Shown: positions 10,320 to 20,321, counted from the first letter of the stretch. The stretch is DNA of 64,000 bases from an uncultured Pelagibacteraceae bacterium (GCA_902603905.1 CACKWM010000001.1:1-64000); one strand, 5' to 3'. Translations and numbers: made by a program. Notes: generated by a model not told the origin, from the letters alone.

Positions 10320-10882
10320 TTAAATTTACCAAAAATTATCTTTGACATTCCATAACTTTCTGTTCTTAAAATTTTAAATTTATTATCAAAATTATTAACT
10401 GATTTTTTATGTCTATGCAAAACTACAATACCTTTATCAGTTAAAATATTCATTTCATTAATCTCATTTAAAAGTAAAATTATATTTTTTTCTTCATAAG
10501 GTGGATCTAAAAAAATTATATTAAATTTATTTTTATTGATTTTTTCAATTTTTTTTAAATTAAAAACATTTTCACACAATAATTTTATTTTTTTTTCACA
10601 ATTCAGTTTTTTAATATTTTTAGTTAATATTTTTATTGATGGCTTATGCTGTTCAATGAAATAAACCTTTGAAGATCCTCTAGATATACATTCTAATCCA
10701 AAAGACCCGGTTCCTGAAAAAAGATCTAGAACAATAGATTCTTTAAAAGAAATTTTCATATTTTTAGAATGTTCAAGAATATTAAAAATAGACTCTTTAG
10801 TTAAATCTTTTAAAGGTCTTGTTTCTTTATCTAGAGGTTCAAATATTTTTCTACCCTTATAATCACCTGCAATAATTCTCAT
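10316..10882 (-). CDS. rsmD: 16S rRNA (guanine966-N2)-methyltransferase
   Basis: A SAM-dependent methyltransferase that modifies G966 in the small ribosomal subunit. It opens with the typical MRIIAGDYKGRKI and the stretch ETRPLKDLTKESIFNIL. The SAM-binding motif is VLDLFSGTGSFGLECISRG, and the catalytic motif IV is FLDPPYEE. Length 188 aa is normal. It overlaps purD by 4 bases (ATGA type), which suggests translational coupling. Confidence 0.93.
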   Translation of the reverse strand: MRIIAGDYKGRKIFEPLDKETRPLKDLTKESIFNILEHSKNMKISFKESIVLDLFSGTGSFGLECISRGSSKVYFIEQHKPSIKILTKNIKKLNCEKKIKLLCENVFNLKKIEKINKNKFNIIFLDPPYEEKNIILLLNEINEMNILTDKGIVVLHRHKKSVNNFDNKFKILRTESYGMSKIIFGKFN

Positions 10883-12144
10883 TTATCTATTACTTTAAAT
10901 CCAATATCTTTTCTAAAAAAACCATTAGGCCAATTTAAATTATTAATTAATTTTAAAATATTATTTCTTGATTTTTTATAACTTGAAGAAATAGTTACAA
11001 AATTCAACACTCTCCCCCCATTTGAAAAAACATCACCATTATTTTTTTTTGTTCCAGCATGAAAAATATAATCATTTTTATTTAAACTTATTTTTTTTAA
11101 ATTATCTATTTTTATACTATTTTGAAACTTTTCTGGATATCCTTTAGAACATACTACAACACATAAACTTTTTTCATCTTTCCATTCAATTTTTAAATTA
11201 TCTAATTTCTCATTACAGCATGCATTAATAACTTCAAGAAAATCTGTTTTCAATAATGGTAATATGGTTTGACATTCTGGGTCCCCCATTCTTACATTAT
11301 ATTCCACAAGATAAGGTTCATTATCTTTAATCATTAAGCCGGCGTACAAAAAACCTTTATAATTTTCCCTTAAATCTTTAATTGCTTTTAGGGTAGGTGT
11401 AATAATTTTATCGATTATTTTTTTTTCTAAATTAAAATTAATTAATCCCGATGGCGAGTAAGCACCCATGCCACCTGTATTTTTTCCTTTATCACCTTCG
11501 AATACTCTTTTGTGATCTTGAGCAGTTTGAAATTTTTGAAAATTTTTTCCATCACTTATTACAAAAAAGCTCATTTCATCACCTTTTAAAAATTCTTCAA
11601 TTAAAACATTTTTTGCTTCACCAAATTTTCCACCAAATATTTCTTTTATTGCTTCATTTGCGTCGTTTGAATTTTCACAAATGTAAACTCCTTTGCCTGA
11701 AGCTAACCCATCAGCTTTAACTACAATTGGAAAATTACTAGATTTTAAAAATTTAAATGCATCTTCAATATTTTCAAAAATACTAAAATTTGCTGTGGGG
11801 ATGTTATATTTTTTACAAATTTTTTTTGTAAAAATTTTTGACCCTTCAAGCTGAGAGGATATTTTTTTTGGACCAAATACTTTAATTTCTTCTTTTTCTA
11901 GGAAATCTACTATTCCATTGACCAAGGGTTTTTCTGGTCCAACCACGACTAAATCAATTTTTGATTTTATTAAAAAGTTTTTAATTTTTTGAAAATCATT
12001 AATATCAATTTCAATGTTTTCAGCTATTTCGCTTGTCCCTGCATTACCAGGTATGCAATAAATTTTAGTTATTTTTGGAGACTCAGATATTTTTTTACAA
12101 ATTGAATGTTCTCTTCCACCGCTTCCTATAACAGCTATAATCAT
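10879..12144 (-). CDS. purD: phosphoribosylamine-glycine ligase
   Basis: Second step of purine synthesis: it joins glycine to phosphoribosylamine using ATP. It begins with IIAVIGSGGREHSICKKI and has PGNAGTSEIAENI, VVVGPEKPLVNGIVD, the ATP-grasp loop KADGLASGKGVY (about 150-162), and VEYNVRMGDPECQTILPLL. Length 421 aa is normal. It leads the purD-rsmD pair and is divergent from the DUF2093 gene, with only 21 bases between the starts. Confidence 0.97.
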   Translation of the reverse strand: MIIAVIGSGGREHSICKKISESPKITKIYCIPGNAGTSEIAENIEIDINDFQKIKNFLIKSKIDLVVVGPEKPLVNGIVDFLEKEEIKVFGPKKISSQLEGSKIFTKKICKKYNIPTANFSIFENIEDAFKFLKSSNFPIVVKADGLASGKGVYICENSNDANEAIKEIFGGKFGEAKNVLIEEFLKGDEMSFFVISDGKNFQKFQTAQDHKRVFEGDKGKNTGGMGAYSPSGLINFNLEKKIIDKIITPTLKAIKDLRENYKGFLYAGLMIKDNEPYLVEYNVRMGDPECQTILPLLKTDFLEVINACCNEKLDNLKIEWKDEKSLCVVVCSKGYPEKFQNSIKIDNLKKISLNKNDYIFHAGTKKNNGDVFSNGGRVLNFVTISSSYKKSRNNILKLINNLNWPNGFFRKDIGFKVIDK

Positions 12145-12165
12145 ATATATTCATCTTTCTATCTA

Positions 12166-12345
12166 ATGAAAAATAAATTAGCCACAATAAAATACTTTCC
12201 AAATAATTTTAAAATCATAGAAGAAGGGGACCATGTAATTTGTGCAGTATCAGGGAAGAAAATTTATTTAGATAAACTTACTTATTGGAATGTTGAATTA
12301 CAGGAAGCTTACTTTTCTTATGTTGAAGCAGATAAGAAGAGATAG
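12166..12345 (+). CDS. DUF2093 family protein
   Basis: A 59-aa protein starting MKNKLATIKYFPNNFKII. The core GDHVICAVSGKKIYLDKLTYWNVELQEAYFS is split over about residues 20-50 and matches the alphaproteobacterial DUF2093 pattern of GDHVxCAVTGxxIxLxxLxYWxVxxQEAY. The frame stays open to an ATG at 12106, but that would run into purD and adds unrelated residues. The function is unknown; the conserved single Cys and the aromatic cluster suggest a compact fold. It is followed 22 bases later by the end of the convergent acyltransferase gene. Confidence 0.8.
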   Translation: MKNKLATIKYFPNNFKIIEEGDHVICAVSGKKIYLDKLTYWNVELQEAYFSYVEADKKR

Positions 12346-12367
12346 GATTTAAAAAAATTGAACTAAA

Positions 12368-13243
12368 CTATTTCCAACGATCATGCGTCCAAACCCATTG
12401 ACATGAGTTTTTGATAATCATTTTTTCAATATTTTGATTAATTGCTAAAGAATTACTTTTTATGTCTTCTTCATGTATTCCAGTTTTATTTACTTCATAT
12501 GGTTTATGAATAACCATTTCAAAATTAATTTCATTTTTTCTCTCAATATATATTGGAACTAGTTTGCAATTGTACTTTAGAGCTATTTGTGAAGGAATAG
12601 TGGTTGTGTGTGCTCCTTTATTGAAGAAAGATATTCTTGGTCCCTCGCTAACACGCTGATCTACCATTAGTGCAATACAATAACCTTCATTGATTTTTTT
12701 CACTATTTCTCTGGACCCAGATTTGCCTTTTGGTATTTGTATAGGGCAAATGTATTTTGTTCTTAAATATTCCATTAAAGGATTTAAAAAAAAGTTGTTT
12801 AATGGTCTGTAAATTACGGCAAGTTTAATTCCAGATTTAACTAATTCCATAGCCATAAGTTCAAAATTTGCAAAATGACCTGAAAAAAAAACTACTGGTT
12901 TATTAGATTTTTTAATTTCATCTAAATATTCAATCCCTGTAATTTTTATATGATCAACACCAGTTTGGTTTAAATTAAAATTTTTTAAAAAAATATATTC
13001 AGCAAAAGTTCTTCCAATATTTGACCACATTCCATTTATAATTTCTTTTTCTTTTTTTTTATCAATATCGCCTAACCCAATTTTAATATTTTTTTTAATT
13101 ATATTTTGTGATCTAAAATAAGGACCAATTACTTTTCCCAGAATGCTTCCAAGGTTAGATGCATTCTTCAGTCCCAATATTTTAAAAATACTAAACAAAG
13201 AAATTATAATTATAAACTCAAAAAAATATTTTATAATTTTCAT
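12368..13243 (-). CDS. lpxL: lipid A lauroyl acyltransferase (LpxL/HtrB family)
   Basis: An inner-membrane acyltransferase that adds a secondary acyl chain to Kdo-lipid A. The catalytic HX4E motif is FSGHFANFELMA near residue 122. Later family motifs are AVIYRPLNN and ALMVDQRVSEG, and GAHTTTIPSQIAL. The N-terminus is a membrane anchor. Length 291 aa is normal. It is the last gene of ubiA-msbA-waaA-lpxK-lpxL and overlaps lpxK by 4 bases. The family also includes related lysophospholipid acyltransferases; the operon supports the lipid A role. Confidence 0.88.
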   Translation of the reverse strand: MKIIKYFFEFIIIISLFSIFKILGLKNASNLGSILGKVIGPYFRSQNIIKKNIKIGLGDIDKKKEKEIINGMWSNIGRTFAEYIFLKNFNLNQTGVDHIKITGIEYLDEIKKSNKPVVFFSGHFANFELMAMELVKSGIKLAVIYRPLNNFFLNPLMEYLRTKYICPIQIPKGKSGSREIVKKINEGYCIALMVDQRVSEGPRISFFNKGAHTTTIPSQIALKYNCKLVPIYIERKNEINFEMVIHKPYEVNKTGIHEEDIKSNSLAINQNIEKMIIKNSCQWVWTHDRWK

Positions 13244-14160
13244 ATATTATCCTTTATTAATTCTACAAAATTATCTTTGTTATCTATATCTAGTTCAATT
13301 TTTAAGAATTCAATATTTTTTTTATAACTATCATCTATCCTGAAATAATCTTTTTCTGTAGTTAATAATACTGCATCTTTGCCCTCAGATAATAAATATT
13401 CATAATCAGAGATTGAAAACTTCCAATGATCAGGAAAAGAAATTGTGTTAATTAAATTTAATTTATTTTCTCTTAACAGATCAAAAAAATTTGATGGATT
13501 TCCTATTCCAGCAAAAGCACATATTTTCTTATCTTTAAATCTATCAATATTTACAGGTTTGTATTTCGAATAGAAAATTTTTACATTTCTATTTTTTTTA
13601 TATATTTGATTTTCAATTTTAATATTTTTTTTACCATTTATTACTACACAATCTGCCCTTTTTATTGCCGAAAGTTTTTCTCTTAGTGGGCCAGAGGGGA
13701 TAACAAATCCATTTCCAATCCATTGTTTTTGATTAAAACATAGTATAGAAAAATTTTTTTTAATAGTAAAATCTTGAAATCCATCATCAAGGATTGCTAA
13801 ATCATTATTCTTCTTAATTAAATTGTTGATTGCTTCTATTCTATTTTTAGCAACAAATGTTGATCCTGTTTTTTGTAATATTGATATTTCATCTTCAAGA
13901 TAATCATAATATTTTTTAATAAAACCTGGATTTTTTCCCAGTGATTTAGTTATATTAAAAATTTTTGATACTAAAGGTGTTTTTCCAGTTCCACCTAAAT
14001 AAATATTACCTACGCATATAATTGGAATTGAAAATTTTTTAGAAATTTTAAGTTTATTTATAAAAGAAAATAACAAAAATAATATTGAGATTGGAAAAAA
14101 TAAAATAATCAAAATAGAAAATTTTTTATCATCCCAAAATTTTGGTTTTTTTAACTTCAT
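13240..14160 (-). CDS. lpxK: tetraacyldisaccharide 4'-kinase
   Basis: Phosphorylates the 4' position of the lipid A disaccharide at the inner membrane. After an N-terminal membrane helix (about 14-34) comes the P-loop VGNIYLGGTGKTPLV, then ILDDGFQDFTI and GNGFVIPSGPLREKL. The C-terminal part contains FAGIGNPSNFFDLL and FPDHWKFS, also family motifs. Length 306 aa is slightly short. It abuts waaA and overlaps lpxL by 4 bases. Confidence 0.93.
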   Translation of the reverse strand: MKLKKPKFWDDKKFSILIILFFPISILFLLFSFINKLKISKKFSIPIICVGNIYLGGTGKTPLVSKIFNITKSLGKNPGFIKKYYDYLEDEISILQKTGSTFVAKNRIEAINNLIKKNNDLAILDDGFQDFTIKKNFSILCFNQKQWIGNGFVIPSGPLREKLSAIKRADCVVINGKKNIKIENQIYKKNRNVKIFYSKYKPVNIDRFKDKKICAFAGIGNPSNFFDLLRENKLNLINTISFPDHWKFSISDYEYLLSEGKDAVLLTTEKDYFRIDDSYKKNIEFLKIELDIDNKDNFVELIKDNI

Positions 14161-15408
14161 TTATATATATTTATTAATCTCCTTTTGATTAATTAATAGT
14201 GTTTTATTGCCTATAGAATTTAATTTATTTATAATTTTTTTAGAACTAAATTTATTGTTTAAGTTTTTTTGAATTATATCTTTAGCCTGTTTAATAGTTT
14301 TAATTTTTAATGAAATGTTATTTTTATTTAATAAATCATAAACTTCCAAAAAGTTTTCAATATTAGATCCATGAATAACTTTGCATCCCAGTCTCGCCGC
14401 CTCTATTGGATTTTGTCCACCGTGATGTATTAATGAACCACCCAAAAATACAATATTACAAATTTTTATAAATAACTTTGTTTCTCCAAATGTATCGACT
14501 AAATAAATGTCAGTTTTGTTATCTATTTTTCCTCCAGAACTGTGTAAATGAACTTTTAATCCAATATTTTCTATTTCTTTCTTGATATCTGACGACCTAT
14601 GGATGTGTCGAGGAATTATAATAGTAACGCCATTTATGTATTTTTTTTTTAAATCTACATGTATTTTGGCACAAAAAATTTCTTCCTCTTGATGAGTGCT
14701 AATGGCTCCAAATAATATTCTTTTTAAATCAAAAAATTTTTTGGTATTTTTATTAATTTTATTAATATTTTTTAAACCTGTTTCGCAAAACTTTAAATTT
14801 CCTAATTTTTTAATATTTTTTGCTCCTAGCTTTTTAAGATAATTTTTAGTCTCATTATTTTGTGCTAAACAAACATCAAATTTTTTAAATATTGATTTAG
14901 AAAAAAAAGATATTTTCTTCCATTTTTTATAAGTTTTTTTAGTTATTCTAGCATTTAACAATATAAGTGGAGTATTTCTGTCTTTTAAATTTAATATTAT
15001 GTTTGGCCAAATTTCAGACTCTATAAAAATAGCCAATGATGGTTTCCAATAATTTAAAAATTTTTTTGTTATAAAATTTGAATCTATAGGTAGAAATTGA
15101 TGAATAGTTTTTTTTAATTTAAAATTGTTAAATACTTTTGCGGAACTTAAGGTATTTGATGTCAAAAGTATTTGTTTTATATTTTTCTTTCTTTCTAAGT
15201 TTTCTATTAAAGGCATTACACTCAATATTTCACCTACACTTGAACCATGAAACCAAATTAATTTTCCTAATTTCTTTTTATTATTAGAAAATCCTAATTT
15301 TTCTAAAAACCTTGTATGATGTTCTTTTTTTTTAAAAATTCTAAAAATTATTATTAGTGGTGAAATTAATAATGTTAAATTTATTAGTATTCTATAAAAA
15401 AATAACAT
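14161..15408 (-). CDS. waaA: Kdo transferase (lipid IVA 3-deoxy-D-manno-octulosonic acid transferase)
   Basis: Transfers Kdo from CMP-Kdo to lipid IVA on the inner membrane. It has an N-terminal membrane anchor, the acceptor-side motif IWFHGSSVGEILSVMPLIE, then FIESEIWPNI and LLNARIT. The C-terminal GT-B half has IIPRHIHR, VFLGGSLIHHGGQNPIEAARLG and the conserved GSNIENF. Length 415 aa is normal. Its start overlaps the msbA stop by 1 base, and lpxK follows immediately. Confidence 0.93.
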   Translation of the reverse strand: MLFFYRILINLTLLISPLIIIFRIFKKKEHHTRFLEKLGFSNNKKKLGKLIWFHGSSVGEILSVMPLIENLERKKNIKQILLTSNTLSSAKVFNNFKLKKTIHQFLPIDSNFITKKFLNYWKPSLAIFIESEIWPNIILNLKDRNTPLILLNARITKKTYKKWKKISFFSKSIFKKFDVCLAQNNETKNYLKKLGAKNIKKLGNLKFCETGLKNINKINKNTKKFFDLKRILFGAISTHQEEEIFCAKIHVDLKKKYINGVTIIIPRHIHRSSDIKKEIENIGLKVHLHSSGGKIDNKTDIYLVDTFGETKLFIKICNIVFLGGSLIHHGGQNPIEAARLGCKVIHGSNIENFLEVYDLLNKNNISLKIKTIKQAKDIIQKNLNNKFSSKKIINKLNSIGNKTLLINQKEINKYI

Positions 15409-17147
15409 TAACTTTTTCTTATCTGCTTTTGATAAAAACTTTTGTATATTTCTGAATTTGATAAAAGTTCTGTATGAGTTCCATTCTCAATTACTGCTCC
15501 ATCATTTATTACATAAATAGAGTCCGAATTTAAAATTGTTGAAAGGCGATGAGCAATAACTACAGCTGTTCTTTCTTTAATTAAAATATTTAAAGCTTGC
15601 TGAATTTTATTTTCTGTTTCAGCGTCAAGAGAGGATGTGGCTTCATCCAATAAAATTATCTTACTTTTTTTTAACATTGCTCTTGCTATAGATATTCTTT
15701 GTTTTTCACCTCCAGATAATCTTAATCCATTTTCTCCTATGAATGTGTTGTATTTTTCAGGAAGTTTTTGAATAAAATCATCTGCAAAAGATAATTTAGC
15801 AACTTTTTTAATTTCATCTTCACTTGCATCCAAATCAGCATAAGCAATATTATTTTTAATTGTATCATCAAAAAGTGTGACATCTTGAGAAACTAGTGAA
15901 ATGTTTTTTCTTAAAGATGAAAGTTTTGATTTATAAATTGACTGTTTATCGATAAGTATATCACCAGAGTTAGCATCATAAAATCTTGGGATTAAATTTA
16001 AAATTGTTGATTTTCCTGCACCGCTGTAACCAACTAATGAAGTCGTTTTTCCACCTTTTATTTTAAGATTAATTGAATTTAAAGCTGAGTCTTCTTTAGT
16101 ATCGTATTTAAAGTTTACATTTTTAAAATCAATATCACCCAGAACAATTTTTAATTCTTGATCTGAACTTTTTTCTAAAATTTCATTTTTATGATCAATA
16201 ATAGGCAAGACTCTTCTTGCGGCTGATAGACTTTGGCCAATTGCGATGTTTAAAGTTGCCAGAGATCTAACTGGTTGATATGCCAACATCATAGCAGCTA
16301 AAAAAGAAAAGAAATTATTTATAGCCAGTTCATTGCTGATTATTAATTTTCCTGAATAAAAAATAAGACTTGCTATCATTATTCCTGTTAAAGTTTCCAT
16401 TATTGGTGAAGCCCTAACTAAAACTATTTGAGATTTTTTTGCTTTTTCTTTTAGATTATCAAGAAATTTTTTTGATCTTTCATTTTCAAAATTTTCTTTT
16501 TGAAAAATCTTAATTAATCTGTGGTTTTTAAATATTTCAAATAGATAAGTTGTAAGATCTCCGGCTCTTTCTTGAAGTTGTGTTGTTACTTTTCCCATTC
16601 TTTTGCCAAGACTTCTAGCAAAGAAACTTGCAAGGGGAATCATGATTAGAGCTACTAAAGATAATTTCCAATTTTGATAGAACATTACACACAGAAGACC
16701 AATTAAAGTAAGCGTGTCTTTAGAAAGATTCAATAAACCTGTACTTACAAGATTAGTGAGCATTGATGCGTCAAAAGTTAAATTAGAGATAAATTTTCCT
16801 GAGTTTTTTTTATCAATAAGTTTAGTATCAGCTTTGATTAGATTGCTGAGCATATCAGATTGAATATTTCTTTGTACATCTTGAGCAACTCCAATCATGA
16901 TAACTTTTGCTATATACATTGATATTCCTTTTGTTGCAAAAGCTACAATAATTAACCCAGGAATAATTAAAATTAATGTTTGGTTCTTTTCTATAAATAT
17001 TTTTTCTATTGCAGGGTCTAATAACCAAGCTATAGAAGAGGTGCTTCCCGCAACTAATAATGAAAAAAATATAGAAAGTAGAATTTTGTTTAGATAAATT
17101 TTTGTATAATTTTTAAATAATCTTTTTATAATTTCAAAATTAGTCAT
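15408..17147 (-). CDS. msbA: lipid A export ABC transporter (MsbA type)
   Basis: A homodimeric flippase that moves lipid A core across the inner membrane. The N-terminal 330 residues hold six membrane segments. The nucleotide-binding domain has Walker A VGYSGAGKSTIL, signature LSGGEKQRISIARAM, Walker B IILLDEATSSLD and the switch His in VVIAHRLSTI. Length 579 aa is normal for MsbA. Among ABC exporters the sequence alone is not specific; the position before waaA-lpxK-lpxL makes lipid A the likely substrate. Confidence 0.9.
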   Translation of the reverse strand: MTNFEIIKRLFKNYTKIYLNKILLSIFFSLLVAGSTSSIAWLLDPAIEKIFIEKNQTLILIIPGLIIVAFATKGISMYIAKVIMIGVAQDVQRNIQSDMLSNLIKADTKLIDKKNSGKFISNLTFDASMLTNLVSTGLLNLSKDTLTLIGLLCVMFYQNWKLSLVALIMIPLASFFARSLGKRMGKVTTQLQERAGDLTTYLFEIFKNHRLIKIFQKENFENERSKKFLDNLKEKAKKSQIVLVRASPIMETLTGIMIASLIFYSGKLIISNELAINNFFSFLAAMMLAYQPVRSLATLNIAIGQSLSAARRVLPIIDHKNEILEKSSDQELKIVLGDIDFKNVNFKYDTKEDSALNSINLKIKGGKTTSLVGYSGAGKSTILNLIPRFYDANSGDILIDKQSIYKSKLSSLRKNISLVSQDVTLFDDTIKNNIAYADLDASEDEIKKVAKLSFADDFIQKLPEKYNTFIGENGLRLSGGEKQRISIARAMLKKSKIILLDEATSSLDAETENKIQQALNILIKERTAVVIAHRLSTILNSDSIYVINDGAVIENGTHTELLSNSEIYKSFYQKQIRKS

Positions 17148-17150
17148 AAA

Positions 17151-18023
17151 TTAAAAAGAAACTCTACCGATTAATAAATTTATAAAAATAATTAATCCAA
17201 AAAAATTATTGCTTTTAAATACATGAAGACAGACTTCCGGTTTTAAAGAATCAAACTTTTTTATTTGGTATAAAAATAAATGAGATATTGGTATAATTGA
17301 TAATATAAAGAAAGCTAAATTTAGTTTCATTAAGTAGCCCATTGTTAAATAAAAAAGCACGAATAAAAAAAATACAATTTTTAAAAACATTTTAGAATTA
17401 TTTTTGAATAAAATTGATGTTGATTTTACTCCTATTATTTCATCATCTTTTATATCTTGGAATCCGTATATTGTGTCGTAGCCAAGTGTCCAAAATATGG
17501 CCCCTAAATAAAATATTATGGGTTTAATATCTATTTCAGGATTTATAGAGGTCCATCCAAGTATGATTCCATAGTTAAAAGTTATACCAAGATATAGCTG
17601 AGGCCAATATGTAAATCTTTTCATTAAAGGGTAAGTAAAGGCCAGTGGCATTGAACAAATTGCCAAAACAATTGTAAAAGAATTAAAATTAATAAGAATT
17701 AATAAAGCCAACAAGCATAAAATTGAAGCATAACACAAAGCAAGTTTAATTGAAATTTTCCCTGAAGTTATTGGTCTAGATTTTGTTCTTTCAACTTTTT
17801 TATCAAAGTTTCTATCTGATATATCGTTAATTATACATCCAGCAGATCTCATTAATATTGCACCAGCTAAAAAAAAAATTAAATATTTACAAAAAATTAA
17901 TAAACTTCCATTAAAATCATATGCAATGGTCAAACCCCACAAACAAGGCCAAAAGAGCAGCATATATCCAATTGGTTTTTTTAATCTTGTTAGTTCAATA
18001 AAAAGATTTAGTTTTTGGAGCAT
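17151..18023 (-). CDS. ubiA: 4-hydroxybenzoate polyprenyltransferase
   Basis: An integral membrane prenyltransferase that attaches the polyprenyl tail to 4-hydroxybenzoate in ubiquinone synthesis. The first Asp-rich motif is NDISDRNFDKKVERTKSRP (about 65-84) and the second is DIKDDEIIGVKSTSI. About eight hydrophobic segments span the 290 residues. It lies 3 bases before msbA, so it is probably the first gene of the lipid A operon. UbiK is also in this window. Confidence 0.94.
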   Translation of the reverse strand: MLQKLNLFIELTRLKKPIGYMLLFWPCLWGLTIAYDFNGSLLIFCKYLIFFLAGAILMRSAGCIINDISDRNFDKKVERTKSRPITSGKISIKLALCYASILCLLALLILINFNSFTIVLAICSMPLAFTYPLMKRFTYWPQLYLGITFNYGIILGWTSINPEIDIKPIIFYLGAIFWTLGYDTIYGFQDIKDDEIIGVKSTSILFKNNSKMFLKIVFFLFVLFYLTMGYLMKLNLAFFILSIIPISHLFLYQIKKFDSLKPEVCLHVFKSNNFFGLIIFINLLIGRVSF

Positions 18024-18073
18024 AATTTACTTGTAAATAGCAAAGCCTAGATTCATAATCAAATTGATTCGTT

Positions 18074-18478
18074 ATGAATGTTGACTACACAGTAACTGCT
18101 TTAATGTTTCCAGCTATACCGCTTTTAATGAGTGTTTATGGTAATCGTTTTCACACACTAAGCAATTTAATTAGAAAAATACATGATGAATATGTTTGGG
18201 AAAAACATATTCCTCCAGAATGGGAAAAACAGTTAATAAATTTAAACGGCAGAGTTAAATGGCTAAAATACACTCTTGCGTGTGCAAGTTTTGGATTTTT
18301 GTTTAATATGCTAACAGTTTTTGCTCTTTATTTAGACATGATTTTTTTGGCACGAATTATTTTTGGATCATGTTGTTTATCAATGATAGTTTCTGTTCTA
18401 TTTTTTATTAGAGATATACATCTATCGACTGAAACATTAAAATTACATTTATCAGATATGAAAATTGATTTAGATTAA
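18074..18478 (+). CDS. DUF2721 membrane protein
   Basis: A 134-aa protein. It opens with VTALMFPAIPLLMSVYGNRFHTLSNLIR, the usual DUF2721 start (split here at about residues 6-34), then has a charged middle segment and two C-terminal membrane helices (about 70-90 and 95-115). Function unknown. It is divergent from ubiA with 50 bases between the starts. Its stop shares the palindrome TTAA with the stop of the convergent quinone oxidoreductase. Confidence 0.8.
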   Translation: MNVDYTVTALMFPAIPLLMSVYGNRFHTLSNLIRKIHDEYVWEKHIPPEWEKQLINLNGRVKWLKYTLACASFGFLFNMLTVFALYLDMIFLARIIFGSCCLSMIVSVLFFIRDIHLSTETLKLHLSDMKIDLD

Positions 18479-19446
18479 GGTATAATTATAGCTGGTCCAA
18501 GAATTTTTCTAGATTCTAAATCTTTATGAACTTCTACAATATTTTCTAATTTATATTTTTTAAATATTTCAATTTTAACTTTTCCTGATCCCACTTTTTC
18601 AAATAAAATTTTTGCACCCTCGTCAATTTCTTCTTTTTTGCTTAAATATTGTTGCATAGAAGGTCTTATAAAATACAAACCTTTTGGTTGTAACAATTTG
18701 GGCACATCTATGGGAGATAAAGCTCCAGAAGCATTTCCAAAGGATACCATCATTCCTCTTATACTTAGGCATTCTAAAGAACCTTCAAAAGTACTTTTGC
18801 CGACACCATCATAAACTACAGAAACACCTTTGCCATTTGTAATCTCTAAAACTTTTTCTGAAAAATTTTCCTTGTTGTAATTTATTATATGATCATATCC
18901 ATAACTTTTAGCTTTATCTATTTTTTCATCATTTCCGACAGTACCAATTACTGTACAGCCAAGAGTTTTTGCCCATTGCCCAAATATTTGACCAACACCT
19001 CCAGCCGCAGCATGAAACAGAATTGTTTCTCCAGATTTAACCGGATAAGTTTTGTGCAATAAATAAAAAGTAGTCAAACCCTTCGTCATTAAAGTTGCAG
19101 CAACTTCAAGATCAATATTATTTGGAACTTTTACAAGATTTTTTGTTGGATAATTTCTATGTGTTGAATAAGCTCCTAATGGTGCTCCAGAATAAGAAAT
19201 TTTGTCACCAACATTAAATTCTTTAACATCAGATCCTATTTCTTTTATTATCCCTGCTGCTTCAACGCCTATTCCAGACGGAAGTTTTAAAGGATAAAGG
19301 CCAGATCTATGGTAAGTATCAATATAATTTAATCCAATTGCTTTGTGCTCAATTGTTACTTCACCTGCATCAGGTTTATCTAAAGTAATTTCTTTTATTT
19401 CTAATACTTCTGGTCCACCAGTTTTTGATATTTGAACAGCTTTCAT
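18475..19446 (-). CDS. qor: quinone oxidoreductase, zinc-free MDR family
   Basis: An NADPH-dependent quinone reductase of the medium-chain dehydrogenase superfamily. The N-terminal catalytic half has IGLNYIDTYHRSGLYPLKLP and GVEAAGIIKEIGSDV. The cofactor half has FHAAAGGVGQIFGQWAKTLG with the AAxGGVG dinucleotide fold and VYDGVGKSTFEGSL. No zinc-ligand Cys cluster is present, as expected for Qor. Length 323 aa matches the family. It overlaps the pirin gene by 4 bases, which suggests one transcript and perhaps a shared role in quinone or aromatic redox chemistry. Confidence 0.9.
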   Translation of the reverse strand: MKAVQISKTGGPEVLEIKEITLDKPDAGEVTIEHKAIGLNYIDTYHRSGLYPLKLPSGIGVEAAGIIKEIGSDVKEFNVGDKISYSGAPLGAYSTHRNYPTKNLVKVPNNIDLEVAATLMTKGLTTFYLLHKTYPVKSGETILFHAAAGGVGQIFGQWAKTLGCTVIGTVGNDEKIDKAKSYGYDHIINYNKENFSEKVLEITNGKGVSVVYDGVGKSTFEGSLECLSIRGMMVSFGNASGALSPIDVPKLLQPKGLYFIRPSMQQYLSKKEEIDEGAKILFEKVGSGKVKIEIFKKYKLENIVEVHKDLESRKILGPAIIIP

Positions 19447-20279
19447 TTCACAAATGTACCATTATGATAATCTTGGACTGCTTGCAAGATTTCTGATTTG
19501 GTGTTCATCACAAATGGACCACCCCTTGATATTGGTTCGCCAATTGGCTTACCTGATATTAGTAAAAATTTAGCTTTCGTTATAGCAGATACATGAAGTT
19601 TTTTACCTTTAGTTAACAAAATTAAAGTTGAATTTTGAACTTTATCGTGTGCTTGTTCTCCTACTTTAATTTCACCATTTATTAGATAAATAAAAGAGTT
19701 ATGATCCAAAGGTAATTCAAAGTTAAATTCTTTATTTTTTTTAATTTCTATATCAAAATAAATTGGATCAACATTATGGCCTTTAACAGGTCCTTCTGCA
19801 TTTTCAAATTTTCCAGCAATAACTTTTATTTGTTTATCTTCATCTTTGTGAAGACTCATTGTATCTGAATCAATATATATATAATCAGGTTTGCTCATTT
19901 TAAGTTTGGCAGGCATATTAATCCATAATTGAAATCCGTGAAGTTTGCCTTCTTTCATAGCTGGCATTTCAGAGTGAATTATGCCACTTCCAGTTTTCAT
20001 CCACTGAACATCTCCAGCAGTCATTCTTCCTTCACCTCCAGTACTATCTTTATGCTCAAAATCTCCTGCAAGCATATATGTTACTGTTTCAATTCCTCTA
20101 TGAGGATGAGGAGGAAACCCAGCGATATAATCATCTTTATTTTCAGAGCCAAATTCATCTAACATTAAAAATGGATCAAAGTAATTTGGTTCTACACCAA
20201 TGCTTCTTTTTAATTTTACACCTGCACCATCTGTTGTTGGGATAGGATCAATAATTTGATTAACCTCTATATTTGACAT
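19443..20279 (-). CDS. pirin family cupin protein
   Basis: A bicupin protein, 278 aa. The metal-site motif is GFPPHPHRGIETVTYML (about 53-69), with further ligands in EHKDSTGGEGRM and TGSGIIHSEMP; all His/Glu positions of the N-terminal cupin appear to be present. The family includes quercetin dioxygenases and redox-sensing regulators, so the exact function is open. The C-terminal half has the usual SRGGPFVMNT signature. It is translationally coupled to qor downstream. Confidence 0.88.
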   Translation of the reverse strand: MSNIEVNQIIDPIPTTDGAGVKLKRSIGVEPNYFDPFLMLDEFGSENKDDYIAGFPPHPHRGIETVTYMLAGDFEHKDSTGGEGRMTAGDVQWMKTGSGIIHSEMPAMKEGKLHGFQLWINMPAKLKMSKPDYIYIDSDTMSLHKDEDKQIKVIAGKFENAEGPVKGHNVDPIYFDIEIKKNKEFNFELPLDHNSFIYLINGEIKVGEQAHDKVQNSTLILLTKGKKLHVSAITKAKFLLISGKPIGEPISRGGPFVMNTKSEILQAVQDYHNGTFVK

Positions 20280-20321
20280 TACTTTTATATAATTCCTTAA
20301 ATTATTAAATCAAGTTGGTAA

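Noticed and set aside
11451-11720. Plus-strand frame inside purD
   Set aside because: It is antisense to the ATP-grasp domain of purD; its His/Leu-rich composition is typical of shadow frames.
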